Notes under the pieces: model-generated
Seen by the model: the letters and a program-made list of their open reading frames with translations, nothing else
Told to the model about the DNA's origin: nothing
Database searches by the model: none
In this document: positions 32,473-44,640 of the stretch, piece by piece
Position numbering within the stretch: the first letter of the stretch is position 1
Layout: every line of letters starts with the position of its first letter
Source: Eucommia ulmoides
Lineage: Eukaryota > Streptophyta > Magnoliopsida > Garryales > Eucommiaceae
Direction: 5' to 3'
NCBI GenBank assembly: GCA_016647705.1
Contig: CM028328.1
Location: 4,489,311-4,553,310 of the forward strand
Length of the DNA stretch: 64,000 nt
Program-made: the position numbers and the translations under genes

Positions 32473-34328
32473 ATGTTGTTAGAGCTGGATTCAACTGGGC
32501 ATTTGAAGGGCAGCAATGCCCATAATCAGCCAAAAGAGAAAATCTCCAGCAATATGCATAAAGATGAATGGAAGCAAATGGGTTGTGAAGAGAGGAAAGA
32601 AGCAGTTCATGAAGAAATGAACAGAATGAATCGACTTCCTTCAAACAGCACATATGCAAGTCACCGGCTTCGCGTCTTGAACAAAATACTCCAACTTCTC
32701 TCTGTTCAGGTATATAAATGTGTGTCTCATTCCCTTTTTTAAGAGTTGCTCTTCAAGCATACATTCAATTGATTGACACAAACATAGAAAACATTTTGAG
32801 AAATAAGATTACAATTTATGCCTCTCAATACTTGCATATGGTTGTTTGATAACTAAGTGCTGAAATTATAAGTCTTGGATTTAGTGCTAAATATATTAAG
32901 TATTTATTTTTCTAATACTTTGAACTTCAAAAAAGTTATCTTTGTATTCCTTTTCTAAATTATTCTCTCCCAAATCTCTCTCTATTTTTTCTCTATTTAG
33001 TACTTTTTCTGTCTAGAATTATTTCTATATAATTTTATTTGCAAGATTTGAATGTATTGATGTTGATTGGTGGTTTTAGTATGTAGATGTTTGATGATTT
33101 TAAGTGAGAAGTGCTAAAAAAATGAGTCACACATTACTTAAAAATTTGAATAATTTTTCAGTGATACTTATATTTTAAGTGGTTGCTTCATTTTGTTATT
33201 AAACACAATTAATTTGATAAGTACCTAATGCTGAATTCTAAATGGCCCTTTCATGCAGTTTTAAGTGTTGAACTGTAAACAGGCCCTTAGATTGTCATCA
33301 CGAGCACATTTATCCCCGTTGCTTATGTTTTCTTCTCGTTTTGTATATCGAAGGTTCATTCTTTACATCATTCTTGACTTGCAAAACCCAAAAAAGTAAA
33401 TGTAGTTTTTTGAAAAAGTAAGAGCCCGTTTAGTTGTCCTCAATTCATAAATTGTACTAATTTTCAACAAGTCAATTTTTAAATTTGATTCGAAGTATTA
33501 AAAATACTTAAATTAGCCAGCTAATCTTTTTAATTCTAGTTTGCATGCTATTTTCTCATTATATTGGAGTGAAATATTACTTAAAAATTTAACTAAACTA
33601 AAACAATTGTTTGTTTCTTTGTTCAAACAAATAATATTGAAATTTGATTAAATCATAGGTAAATAGAAAAATCTACCAATTACTTCATAAAAAATAAGGT
33701 AATTCATAAAACATGATATGTTAGACACCCAAACGAGCCCTAAAAAATGTTCATTTCTTTGATGGACCCTACCTCTCTATTTTCTTAACTCCCATCGCAA
33801 TTCTTTTAGATGGAGGTATCATTTTTACGGACAACAAAGATGTTTATCTATATATTATCAAACACATTTTTTTGGAGGGTTGGTGAACAACAATCTACGA
33901 AATTAAAATTTTAATCCATACAGTTTATGCGCTACAGTAATTTTTCCAGAACTCTAAAATTAATGTAATTTTTTTATGTAAAAAATTTCATTCACTTTTA
34001 TAGCATATGATGACTTTTGAATTTTTGATAGTAATTTTGAAATTTGGACTCCTAGAAAAATTACTATAGCGTGTGGACTGCAAGGACTAAAATTTTAATT
34101 TCGTGTAGTACACCAAAAAGCCTTATATGTATGTATGTATGTATGTATGTATTTATCTATCTATATATATATATTTTGTCAATTTACTTTTTTTTTTAAT
34201 TATAAAATTACCTTTTGTCCTTTTTTTTTTTTTTTTTTTTTTTAATAACTGTTGTTGTCCTTTTATTACAGAGAACCACATCCCAGGACGAAGAGCTGGA
34301 GTTGCTTTTTGCTGGCCTTTCTATCTGA
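32473..34328 (+). CDS. Small conserved plant protein of unknown function
   Basis: Two coding exons (32473-32709 and 34272-34328, phase 0) encode up to 97 aa. The C-terminal half, WKQMGCEERKEAVHEEMNRM then LPSNSTYASHRLRVLNKILQ, LLSVQ, and after the splice RTTSQDEELELLFAGLSI, is strongly reminiscent of a short plant-specific family I recall without a function. It is mostly helical and charged, with no signal peptide or membrane segment. The start is uncertain. ATG at 32473 gives 97 aa, but an acceptor (GTTAG) just after it would leave ATG at 32554 and 70 aa. The intron (1.56 kb) carries two MITEs. The upstream ATG at 32466 is out of frame and would make a short uORF if transcribed. Confidence 0.75.
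32836..33289. mobile_element. MITE (AAGTGCTGAA, hAT-like) in the small gene's intron
   Basis: Left text GTTTGATAACTAAGTGCTGA and the reverse complement of the right end TAAGGGCCTGTTTACAGTTC are roughly inverted. AAGTGCTGAA/TTCAGCACTT motifs fill the interior. It is related to 53162-53839. Confidence 0.5.
33421..33743. mobile_element. MITE (GAGCCCGTTTAGTTGTCC), about 320 bp
   Basis: Left AGAGCCCGTTTAGTTGTCC and reverse-complement right TTTAGGGCTCGTTTGGGTGT are inverted ends. Similar left ends (CCCGTTTGGTTGTCCTTCA) occur at 7160 and 7998 in the myosin-tail intron. Confidence 0.6.
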
Positions 34329-34372
34329 ACAAAGATCCATGTTTCCTATAGCGGCGGTTAGTGTAATCAAAT

Positions 34373-34838
34373 TTAGGATTAATTGCCTTTTAACCTCTCA
34401 TACTTTGGTCTTGTTTTATTTTAACCCCTCTACTTGAAAAACCTACACATCACCCCCTCATACTCTCGACTAAAATGAGACAAATTAAACTTAGTTTATT
34501 TTATTTAAATTTAATATTTAAAGGTAATAAAAAATAAAAAATAACATTTTTTCTTTCTTTCTAGCTCTCTTTCCTTCTCTACTTCTATTTTTTTTTTTCT
34601 TTTTTTTAACAGAGACAAAATAAAATAAAAGATAGTTTTGTCTATTTCATGTAAAATTTAGATGGAAAATTTAATTTTTCCAATTTCTTGACATATTACA
34701 TTAAGTTAGCCCAAAAAAAAAGCTTTGTTTTCCAATTTAATATAACTAGAAGTGGGTAAAGTGTAAATTTTTAAATTATACTGGACAAAATGAAATAAAG
34801 TCAAAGTAGAAGGGGTGTAAAAGGCAATTAACCCTAAA
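34373..34838. mobile_element. MITE (TTAGGGTTAATTGCCTTTTA family), about 465 bp
   Basis: Left TTAGGATTAATTGCCTTTTA and reverse-complement right TTAGGGTTAATTGCCTTTTA differ at one position in 20. The inner text (AATTT...GACAAAATGAAATAAAG) is shared with the 10804-11457 family. It sits in the candidate 3' UTR intron. Confidence 0.75.
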
Positions 34839-35030
34839 ATTTATCTCCTTCAATTTCTCTGTATAAAATCTCTATGCACCATTAACATTCTTACAGTAAC
34901 TTTCAATTCATTGTCAGATCGAACCGAGATGAAGCTTTTTCCTCCCGATCATGTACAATACGGGGTTAGCCTTTAACAATTATGTAAAATATGAAGTTCA
35001 ATGGAGAGCCGGTGTCGGTTTGTTTTTACT

Positions 35031-35178
35031 TGGGTCGTGTTTGGTTTTATGGAATTAGAGCCACGGAATTGGAATTAGAAGAAAAGAAGGCATGCAAAAA
35101 CGTGAAAAAAAAATCATTTGTTTTGTTTCTTATTCTAATTCCGAAAGATTCAATTCCTTACAACCAAACACTGCCTTA
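35031..35178. mobile_element. MITE, 148 bp (GTGTTTGGTTTTATGGAATT)
   Basis: GTCGTGTTTGGTTTTATGGA at the left and TAAGGCAGTGTTTGGTTGTA (reverse complement) at the right are inverted repeats, continuing into GGAATT on both sides. Confidence 0.7.
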
Positions 35179-35399
35179 GTTTCTGTGAAATGTTGACCAT
35201 CTTACTGATAGTTCTACTGTTTATTTGAGCTCTCATGACTGCTGTCTACTTCTTGTAAGGCTGAAGAATAGGAAATGCTCCTATATTTGTAATATAAACA
35301 CTTTTTTAAACATGCACTTTGCTTTTTATTTTACAAATAGTTTTAGACCTTGAGTTCTCCATTGACATAGTTGAGCTGTTTTTCTAAATGTATATTGGT

Positions 35400-37235
35400 G
35401 AGGGGGTAATTTGGTCTTGGGCTTGGTAATTGGGTTTCGAATGGGCTAAACGCAAGATGGAAGTTGACCCATGGATCAAGGACAGATTAGATCCTCGAAC
35501 ATTCGGGTTCGGAGTTCAGCTCAATTGGAATGTTCGTTAGAGAGTCATAGTTCACGCCTAAGATCTCATGCTGAGAATATGTTCTCCTAACGGATCCATT
35601 ATCATGTGCTCTCTCTCTCTCCATTTATTCTCGCCAAGTGAAGATTTATCAATACCTAGAGCATGGTGGGTGAAGATAAATTCAAATTCCGTATATACAT
35701 TCGAATCAGAAGTCATTCTTGCTTTACATACTTACTCGCACGCTGGAGGTTCTTCGCCGAGATTCAAACATTCGGTGTAAGAATTCTTGCAGGTATATTT
35801 TTCGCAAGGAATTGTGAATCGCGAGGACATTTTATTAATTATTGTGATCTTCGTATCCAGGTATCATCATATATGATTGAAATTGTTTATTTATTAAAAA
35901 AAAATTGTGATACTACAATTAGTGTTAATGTTTAATATGTCATCTAGTTTTTTGGTTGTACATCTTGGGTCAATGTATGAGACGGTGGTTAAAACAATGA
36001 AGTTGTTAGGACTTGGGGCTTAGGAGTAGGTTGTCTTTTGGTTTTCCTATTATGCGTCTAGGTTAGGTGCATTGTTGTTGGAGCAAGTACTCCTTGTCAA
36101 TTAACACGAGCAATGTGAACTGATCCCGAGCATGAGTCGTTCTCAAGCACAGAGAGTGCCTTAGGCCATTCTCAGTTCACCCCGAGGATGATCGTTTCCC
36201 AAGGTATGCTAAATACTTGTCAATTAACACATAAGCAATGTGAATTGATCCTAGGCATGAGCCGTTCTCCAGCACAACGAACACCTTAGGCCATTCTCAG
36301 TTCTCCTCAAGGATGATCATTTCCCAAGGTATGCTAGATTATGGTGCTCGGATGGCCTTAGTTATGGTTGGTAAGTAGACAATGTTTGGTTTCATCCAGA
36401 TAACCTGGGAGAATTATCAGGTTTTAAGGTTGAGCTCGGTTTCACACTCCTAACATGTGAGCCTAACCATTTGGTTCAGGTGCACGTGTTCTCCATGTGA
36501 GTTTTATTCTTTCATGTGGTAATTCCTTAATTCTGATTGAAAAAATCCTCCTTAATCAACTTTAAGTGGAAGGTTAGGTATGCTCTTAGGATGTCCTAAT
36601 ACATATATATTATATGATATGCCCATTTGCCTTATTAATTGTAATTTCAAATTCAAAATATGATTATTTTTCCTTAAATTTGGTTTTATTTAGAGAATAA
36701 TTAAAAAAGTTAGATTAATTTTCTCTCATTTTATACTTAAGTTTTAAGTGGTATCTCATTGATTTTAACAAGTGTTTTTATATCTTAATTTATTTAAATT
36801 ACCAATTGATGAACGGGTTTATTCTAACCAGTTCAAAGGCTTGGCATGCATCGAACATATGGACCTCAATATTGAATACAGGTTACATGTGTCTGGCAAG
36901 TGATCCAAGTCCAACCTACTAGAAACTAGGAATCCTACTCAATGTCAAAGGAACCGTCGAACATGTTGCCTCACCGAGCAATTTGAGCTCCTTGCAATCC
37001 TATCGAGACCGAGCATGACATGCAGCCTTCTACTCGGTCTGTATCTCGTACTCGGGAATGTTACCACTGATGACTACCTATAAGAAATGTACAATTACCA
37101 TACATGGGGTAATGGTCCATTAAACCCATATCCCCCTAGATCTGGGGGATTAAGGGGAGTTGACGACAAATTAGAAAAGATTTGCCCAACAAGTCTTTTT
37201 CCATTTACAAATACTACAAAGTGGGTCTAGCTAGG
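35400..37235. other. Older repeat-derived DNA left of the TR-GAG element
   Basis: This is non-coding and higher in GC than its surroundings. Its text resembles LTR-element non-coding DNA and may continue on the far side of the inserted element (41380-41580, ATTCTCACATTGGAGGTAAA). That would make it the host of a nested insertion. I could not find its ends. It contains the 123-bp duplication at 36091-36340. Confidence 0.35.
36091..36340 (+). repeat. 123-bp tandem duplication
   Basis: CTTGTCAATTAACAC starts at 36093 and 36216. Both copies run through GCAATGTGAA, TGATCC, GGCATGAG, TTAGGCCATTCTCAGTTC and TTTCCCAAGGTATGCTA. They differ at roughly one base in eight to ten by eye. Confidence 0.85.
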
Positions 37236-40200
37236 TATCACGGGCCGAGCCTTTTGAGGTTAGAAAGTGGACCGTGCGGCGCTAACTAGGGGATCGCCTA
37301 GTAGCAAGCCTGAAGATCAGAGGTTCTTAAATAGTGGAAGCGGTTTCAATAGCAACGAGTTTCCCTACAACAACACATGCCAACAATGTAGAGAAGAATA
37401 CAATTACAATAACAACAATTGTATTAATATCAAAGGTTACAAGGTGTGAAACAATGATTTAAAAACCGGACCGGACCGGTTGAACCGTCGACCGGTCGAC
37501 TTTGCGGTCCGGAAATAGTCTAAAAACCGCTCAAGTGGTCAAGCCGTTCAATCGGACGGTTCAACGCGGTTCAACCGAGAACCGGCGAACCGGTCTGGTT
37601 TTTATCGAACCGGTCGTATTTTTTGATTCCTCATTTCTGTAACTACTTCCTCCCAAAAAAAACTTAAAAATAGTTGCCTTCTTCTCGCCAAACTTCACTG
37701 GGCACGATGATCACGATCGACAGCCGGACATCCCTTGTAAGTTGTATCGTCGTCATTAGGTCTTCAGGTTCAGGCTTGAATTAGGGAAAGAGAGTGTACC
37801 TGTGGAGCACGCAGTGGAATTGGGAGCGGCGCTGATACAATGGGGAGGGTTTGGTTGTATATTAGGGCTATTATCTTTGACTTAGATAATGGCCTTTGAA
37901 TCAAAAGTGATCCAACGGTAGACTAATTATATATATTGGGAGGGCATATCCTTATCCCATTCTCAAGCCCGCTGTAGCCTTGGAATTATCACCATCCTTA
38001 TAAATATCTTTTAATTTAGTAGACTAATTATATATATTGGGAGGACATATTAATTATTAGGTTATATAAATATATTATGTATCTTTTAATATTAACTGAA
38101 AGGGATATTAATTTATATATATATATTGTATATTTTAATATTTTTATTTAAATAAATATATATATAAAAATATTAATGGCGTAATTATGACGTCACCGGT
38201 TCAACCGCGGTTCGCCTACCGGTTGAACCAGTGACCCGTGACCCAGTGACTTTTTCGGTTCGACGTCCGGTCCGGTTTTAAAAACATTGGTGTGAAAGGC
38301 TTGAATGACTTCAAGAGCATGTCCTCCCACATAGTACTTTAAGTAAAAAAATACAAGTGACCACAATAGACATCATTATGCTCTAGGAGTCATAATGGTG
38401 TCTTTCTACAAGAAATGAAAGAACTTAACTAAACTAAGCTAATCTAAGCTAAACTAGTCTAGAAAACAAATGAAAAGGGTCATAGACAAGCAGTCATGTG
38501 CGAGAACAAGCACTGAACAAGCTAAGCCGTGACATTCTCTCCCACTTGAGCTGTTGACGTCCTCGTAGACTTCTTCTGATAATGCTTCTGATTTGGTCTG
38601 CGGTTGTAACGTCTTCTGCTGTCTTCCAGATATGTTGATTTTGTAGAGCTTATCCACTGAATGAGGATACAGTGGCTGGTCTGCGACAATCTCACTATAT
38701 CCCAAGTTGACATCAAAGCACTTGTGTAGATTGAAGCACGAATCAATATCTCTCGGAACATTCCACAACTGAGTATCATGCTTGAGAACCTGTGCGGCAG
38801 TGTCCTTGGAATATTGGAATTGAAGTGCTGGATATAAGGTTGTAAAACTCAATACTTTATCCACCACTACAACTATTGTACTTTTGTTCCCCGAATTTTC
38901 GACCCTCGGCACACAAAGTCGGTACTTCCGTCTTTCTGGATGTAGTCCCACTGAAAGCAAGTGGGTCTTTGCACTGTTGGCTAACATCAAAGCGGATTGG
39001 CCCAATGGAAACTTGATATCTGTAGATTTTTCCCTATCCGGATGAGGGGGAAACTTCTCTGGAATTTTTCTTGGAGAATCAATTCGAACATAGTCAAACA
39101 ACCCTTTTGCTGGAATCAAAGGTGGCACTTGTGGGTTAGTTTCTCCCCCACTAAGCACTAGAAGGTCGTCTTGATATTCCTCCATCTCAAGTTGCAGAGC
39201 CGAAACGGATTTGTCTTCAATTGAATATTGCGTTGTAGGAATGACACACGATTGATCTCCCATCATACAAAGCGAATCTGCAAAAGGCATTGAGACCGCC
39301 TTATGTGGCATTGAGACCGCCTTAGTGTCCATAAAGAATTCCATCCCCAATATCACTTGAAAATCATCTACAGGAGCAATGGTGAAGTTGAGGAACCCAT
39401 CCCACGGAGCAATCTTCATGTGTACCGTGTTGGCGACTCCAATCACGGGACACGCTTCAGAATTCACGGCCTTAACTCTGAGTTCTTTTCAACACGTAAG
39501 CCCAACCGATTAGCTTCCTTATCGGACATAAAATTGTGTGTAGCACCAGTGTCAACTAAAGCAGGAGAATTCCGCCCATTAATTCGAAGGTCCATGAACA
39601 TGAGGTTCTTCTTCATGACCTTCTTCTTCGCGACCGGCTGTTGCTTCATGGCATTCAACAAACGAATTGTACCCATTTGATTAGCATTAGACTCGTCTGA
39701 AGTTTCCTCCTTCTGCTCTACAATATATTTTCCCCGACGTTCCTTTTCTTCCTGAATCGATGCTTGCAGCGCGGACAAAGCATGTTTATGTGGACAATAG
39801 GATACATCATGATTCTTGTTGCACAAGACGTAAGAAGTTAGATTTTTATGGGCCTGTCTGCCCTAGTGAGGCTTCTGGTTTGCCGGATCCAGTGATGCCC
39901 CTGAGTTTTTGAACGAATGGCCAGATTTTGAGTGCTGGCCTCGGCACGGACTCCTTGAATTAGAATTTGAGTTGGAGTTGCTCCAACGTCTTGGTGGGCT
40001 TCCTTGAGATGATTGACCTCCACTTCCATCATAATGGGAGACATTCTTGTCTTTCCTCTTGTCATGGTTAGTGGTAGGTTCAGGAGAGTAATCAGTTACT
40101 CTTTCTGCAGCAGCAATGGCAGTAGATAAATTAGCAGGACGTTGTCTTTGTATTTCTTGACGTATCCAATCTTTCAAGCCATCTAGGAACCAAAACAACT

Positions 40201-41374
40201 TATCCTCTTGAGACATTGTACAAATGTCCAGTATGAGAGCCATAAACTTCTTGACATAATCTCGGACGTGTCCAGTCTGTTTTAGCTCTCTCAGTCGTCG
40301 TCGAGCCGTGTACTCGACATTTTCTGGAAGGAATTATACCTTAAGTTCACCTTTAAGGTCTTCCCAGGTATTGATAGTGCAGCTTCCCTCCAGGATGTCT
40401 GCATATTTGGTTCGCCACCATAATTTAGCATCACCACAAAGATACATGGAAGCTGTTGTCACCTTTTCTTCCTCGGAGGTTACTCCGGTGCCCCAAAAGT
40501 ATTGCTCCACATCAAAGAGGAAGTTTTCAAGCTCCTTGGCGTCTCTTGAACCACCATAGGATTGAGGTTCGGGAAGGTGAACCCTCGAAGTAGGTTGCCT
40601 GGAGTCTCTAGCAAGAGCTTGGTACACAATGTTCTTCAAGTCGTCCAACTCACTTCGGAGATCATGGACTGACTGTTCTATCTGAGCATGATGGCCAGCG
40701 GATGTCGCGGCAACTAGGCCCTTCTGTTCGATCAGGTGATCGATTTGGGGATTCTGAGATGTCCCCTCCCCATTAGCATCGGGGCTTTGCAAAAGAGTTA
40801 AAGCAACGTCAATGCGGGAAACGCTTTGTTCAAGCACGTCGAGACGATCTTTCGTCGACATGGTATTTCACCAACGTGGTCAGGCAACGGATCGGTCCGT
40901 TGCTCTGATACCAACTGTCACGGGCCGAGCCTTTTGAGGCTAGAAAGTGGACCGTGCGGCGCTAACTAGGGGATCGCCTAGTAGCAAGCCTGAAGATCAG
41001 AGGATCTTAAATAGTGGAAGCGGTTTCAATAGTAACGAGTTTCCCTACAACAACACATGCCGGCAATGTAGAGAAGAATACAATTACAATAACAAAAACA
41101 ATTGTATTAATATCAAAGGTTACAAGGTGTGAAAGGCTTGAATGACTTCAAGAGCATGTCCTCCCACATAGTACTTTAAATAAAAAAAAATACAAGTGAC
41201 CACAACAGACATCATTATACTCGAGGAGTCATAATGGTGTCTTTCTACAAGAAATGAAAGAAATAAACTAAACTAAGCTAATCTAAGCTAAATTAGTCTA
41301 GAAAACAAATGAAAAGGGTCACGGACAAGCGGTCATGTGCGAGAACAAGCACTAGACAAGTTAAGACCATGACA
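37236..41374 (-). mobile_element. TR-GAG-like non-autonomous LTR element (Gypsy-type gag), fossil
   Basis: The two LTRs are 37236-38534 (about 453 bp after removing a nested MITE) and 40916-41374 (459 bp). Both LTRs start TGTCACGGG (TATCACGGG at the left) and end TGACA on the + strand. A perfect CTAGG duplication flanks the element (37231-37235 and 41375-41379). Next to the right LTR is a primer-binding site for initiator Met tRNA (minus strand TGGTATCAGAGC). Next to the left LTR is a purine tract (AGTGGGAGAGAA). The 2.4 kb interior encodes only a gag-like region (about 39.9-40.9 kb) and an aspartic-protease-like region with a DTGA motif (about 39.5-39.8 kb). No reverse transcriptase or integrase is present. 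The reading frame is broken in about three places. LTRs differ at roughly 4-5% of sites by eye, so it is a fairly recent insertion. Confidence 0.85.
37452..38289. mobile_element. hAT-like MITE (838 bp) nested in the left LTR
   Basis: Termini CAATGATTTAAAAACCGGAC and reverse-complement CAATGTTTTTAAAACCGGAC are inverted repeats. An 8-bp duplication GTGTGAAA flanks it (37444-37451 and 38290-38297), and the right LTR keeps the single empty site. An 8-bp target duplication points to the hAT superfamily. The subterminal regions are rich in GGTTCAACCG/ACCGGTTGAACC. The interior repeats TAGACTAATTATATATATTG twice. No transposase. Confidence 0.85.
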
Positions 41375-41958
41375 CTAGGCATGCATACTTACCTATACTT
41401 TCTCAAAAGCTGTTACTATGCTTGAATCTCTTGAGAATTGACGATTAATTCTCACATTGGAGGTAAAACGTTGGCATGCCCACTCGCGATACATTGTTTT
41501 TCAAGAACACCAGTTAAAGAGAGATTGATATCTGGATCTCGAGAACTATGTCTAAGGATCTAGTTTTTGGTATCATTACTAATTAATTATGATTAATTGT
41601 CATATATAAGGTTAAAATTTAACTACTTAAATTAAAATTTATACAAATTGCAAAAACCAAATTCACAAATTTAACAAATTTAAAGGTTATTATTTATGTT
41701 CCCTGATTCCTATTCTCGCTCCCAAAATTTTGGGATTAATGTATAGAAATGCGTTTGGTAGATACGTTTCTATTCCCAATTTTTTTCAAAATTTTGGGAA
41801 TAATTTGAAATTATTTTCTGAATTCTATCAAAATCTATGAAACAAAAAAATGTTGATTCCTATTCACTCCTAGAAATCTATTCCTACAACCACCCCATCG
41901 GCCACCTCTATCACAATACATTTAAGGAAAAAAAAAAGCAAATATTGTAACAAAACAT

Positions 41959-41997
<39 letters not shown>

Positions 41998-42231
41998 CTT
42001 ATAAATTAAAAGAAACAATTTAGTCAACACCAAACTTTTTTCTATTTTTAAAATAATACAAAATTTTCATCCCATCTCATTTAAATTATTTTAGAACAAA
42101 AAAACAAAAACACTAACCAAACCCCAAGCATTTAATATTGATTTTTTGCACAAACAATACTACTTGGTTATGTATGGAAGATATTTGCATTTAGGAGCTT
42201 CGTTTTCTTTCTGGTGAACGGTCATTTTGAG
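41375..42231. other. Intergenic: repeat remains, 40-base T run, gene leader
   Basis: 41380-41580 may be the far half of the element interrupted by the TR-GAG insertion. 41700-42125 holds GGGAATAATTTGAAATTATT/GTTGATTCCTATT text of the GTTCC MITE family. A T run covers 41961-41999. The last 60 bases should be the leader of the next gene. Confidence 0.4.
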
Positions 42232-43629
42232 ATGGGCATTACGGACGACCTTCGCTCCGCCTTCACGAGGCTATGGAACCCTAAAGCTCCTGATTCACCT
42301 ACCGATGTAAATGTCGACTCCGGTCCGTGCGTCGGCGTCGTAGGTACCGTTACCAAAATCGGCGACTCCATTATGGTCAACGGATCCAAGAAATTGGAAG
42401 AGTACGTTCCCGACCCCGATCGCCGGGAGAAGATCGGCCGAATTATCACCAACCTTGGCAAATTCGCCGTTGCTTCCGCCGTCAACGAGTCTGTTAGAGG
42501 CATCGCCGGTACATATTTATCAATACTTACCTGTGCATATACTCAATTTTCTGGATCTGGTTGAATTTTCTGTTTCTGGTTAATCGGATTCAAAACCCTA
42601 GGTCAAAATTATCATGAAAAATAGTGCCTTCGGGCCTTGTGAATTGCTAATTGGAGCAATTTTGTCATGGAAAACAATCTCCATTTTCACGATCTGAATT
42701 TTTTTGGGGACATTTGGTGGGAGTCGCTTGTTTCACCTTTAATTTTAAAAAAATCCAGATGAGGAAGCAACTTATGTTCTGGTCTCGTCTATTGAAGAAA
42801 GGCGGAAGCCCACTACACGAGCCTGCACATGTGTAGTTACATGTAATAACTTTGTGTGTAAATTTTTGTTAAATATTACAAATATTACTGTATTTTGTAA
42901 CATGTAACTAATTTGTGTGTAAAAATTTATTTGATATAATAAAAATCACACAAAATACATATAATTAATATTAAACTAATTTGTGTGAGTAATATTTGTT
43001 AAATATTACAAATATTACGCAGATATATATAATTGTAACATGTAACAAATACTACATAAATACATGTAACAAAAAATATATAGATATATGTACAAATATA
43101 ACAATTATTAAATTGTATCTAATATTTGTTATATGTAATTAATGTTCATTATAAAACGAATTTATTCACCAAGTTTTCTCTACAATCCCAACAATGCGGA
43201 AAATTCAACTTAAGGGATTAAATCAAAGCTTATATCTTAAGTAAATATTTTTTAAAATTAGGTTTATTTTTTGAGACTCTCGTCTGATTATTTTATTTAT
43301 TTATTTATTTTTATTTTTTTCCAGGTGGAGTGGAAGTGTATAGGATTGTGAAGGAAGGATTAAAGGACCAAGCGATGGCAAATCCTTTGGATGGGAACAA
43401 GAAACAAGATCATACTTCAGTGATGATGGAGGAGATGCTAGCCAAAATGGAGAAAATGCAAGAAGAAATGAAGAACATGAAGCAGCAACAAAATCATAAG
43501 GTATCAATTCAATGTTCAAACCCTACCAACCCTGTGAAGGAGGAGGATCTTTCGGATGATCCTATTAATGGATCATCTCCTGCAAAAGCAGAAGCAAAGA
43601 AGAAGATCTTCATTCGATCCAGGCTATGA
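42232..43629 (+). CDS. Uncharacterised plant protein, 193 aa
   Basis: Two exons (42232-42508 and 43325-43629, phase 1, GT-AG) encode 193 aa starting MGITDDLRSAFTRLWNPKAP. The middle (VGVVGTVTKIGDSIMVNGSK, then LEEYVPDPDRREKIGRIITN) is a pattern I recall from plant proteins of unknown function. After GGVEVYRIVKEGLKDQ comes a Met/Glu/Lys-rich coiled coil (SVMMEEMLAKMEKMQEEMKN) and a basic end (KKKIFIRSRL). There is no signal peptide or clear membrane helix; a Gly/Ala-rich helix lies at about residues 70-95. An in-frame GTG 18 bases upstream was not taken as start. The first exon is CpG-rich compared with its surroundings, as plant first exons often are. Confidence 0.8.
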
Positions 43630-43887
43630 TGTTGTAGATTATCGAAATTGTATCTAAGATTTTTTTTTTTGGATAATGGATAGCCGATGTAATATGTTAT
43701 TAATCCATATTTAAAACATAAGTTTTGATTTAGTCCTTTAAATTATTTTTTGCTTGCGTATTAATTCCGCATATGTAATATTAGTTACATGTATTTGTAT
43801 AATATTAATTACATATTATAAATTATATGTACTTATATAATATATATTACATCTAATAAATTTTTCACACACAAATTTGATACATAT

Positions 43888-44640
43888 TGTTGGTGTCGAA
43901 AAATGGGTTGACCAACAGTATGGTCTAATCAGAGTCCATATGGAGAATTGCTAGTGATTTGAAAATTGTTTTTTGGTGAAGATGGATCCTATAAGCCTTT
44001 TTGTCCTTGACCTTGCACTTGACTGAGCGGGGCTGGTGTTGTCCGGCCTGATCCTTAGATCGGTTACCTGCACATAGAACCTGTCAGGATTGTTTCCGGT
44101 GTGTCCCCTCTGGTGTGAGAGTAAGAGCTCGGGGGGAAAATTTTAAGGATGCTTTAAATATTTTAAAAGCGATTACCTTTTCAACCTCTTGAAAACGCTA
44201 CTCACACTTTCATTTTATAGGCGAGAATCTAATTAGCGTTTCAATGATTAAGACCTTAAGCTCGTTTATATACCTTAACACGAAGAGTGGAGGAGAAAAA
44301 GAAAGGGCGCGTGAAGGGATTAGAGTTATAGGCTTGGGCCTTTAAATGTTGATGAAAAAATCCATGGATCGTGCTGTCAAGACAGCGGATGAACCGGGCT
44401 GGACACCAATATGGACTCCAAGGTGATCATACCGTTCTGAGCCCCGCCGGTTAGATCCTTCATAATTTGTAGAGAATTTTCAATTGGCGATTGTCCATGT
44501 CCTGCGAGATTACCGATCTGATGAGGTGCCGGCCTAATGAGATACCGGATTGATCAGACCATTTGATTATGTGTGGGGTTGATCTACGTGACAGGTTTAG
44601 GTTGAGCCACTTGGAAGTCGATAGATTTTCACTCACATCA
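43888..44640. mobile_element. Solo LTR, 753 bp, with perfect 5-bp duplication, fossil
   Basis: The segment starts TGTTGGTGTCG and ends CACTCACATCA. It is flanked by CATAT on both sides (43883-43887 and 44641-44645). There are no internal coding parts and no second LTR. Its GC content is higher than the flanks. The intact duplication suggests a moderately recent insertion followed by LTR-LTR recombination. Family not assignable by eye (Gypsy or Copia). Confidence 0.75.

Larger units (their letters stand above)
31300..34917 (+). other. Transcription unit: non-coding first exon and 3' UTR intron
   Basis: A likely non-coding exon without ATG ends at a donor after CAAGCAAAG (31444/31445). The coding exons are 32473-32709 and 34272-34328. 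After the stop, a second candidate intron runs from about 34353 (GCG/GTTAGTG) to about 34917 (TTGTCAG) and contains a MITE, implying a spliced 3' UTR. The transcript model is inferred from splice-like signals only. Confidence 0.45.

Noticed and set aside
34127-34351. Open frame overlapping the last exon of the small gene
   Set aside because: It runs through microsatellite and poly-T intron sequence; the exon's true frame ends in FAGLSI and a stop.
37267-37449. Plus-strand open frame of 60 residues
   Set aside because: It lies in an LTR and recurs in the other LTR; the element reads on the minus strand.
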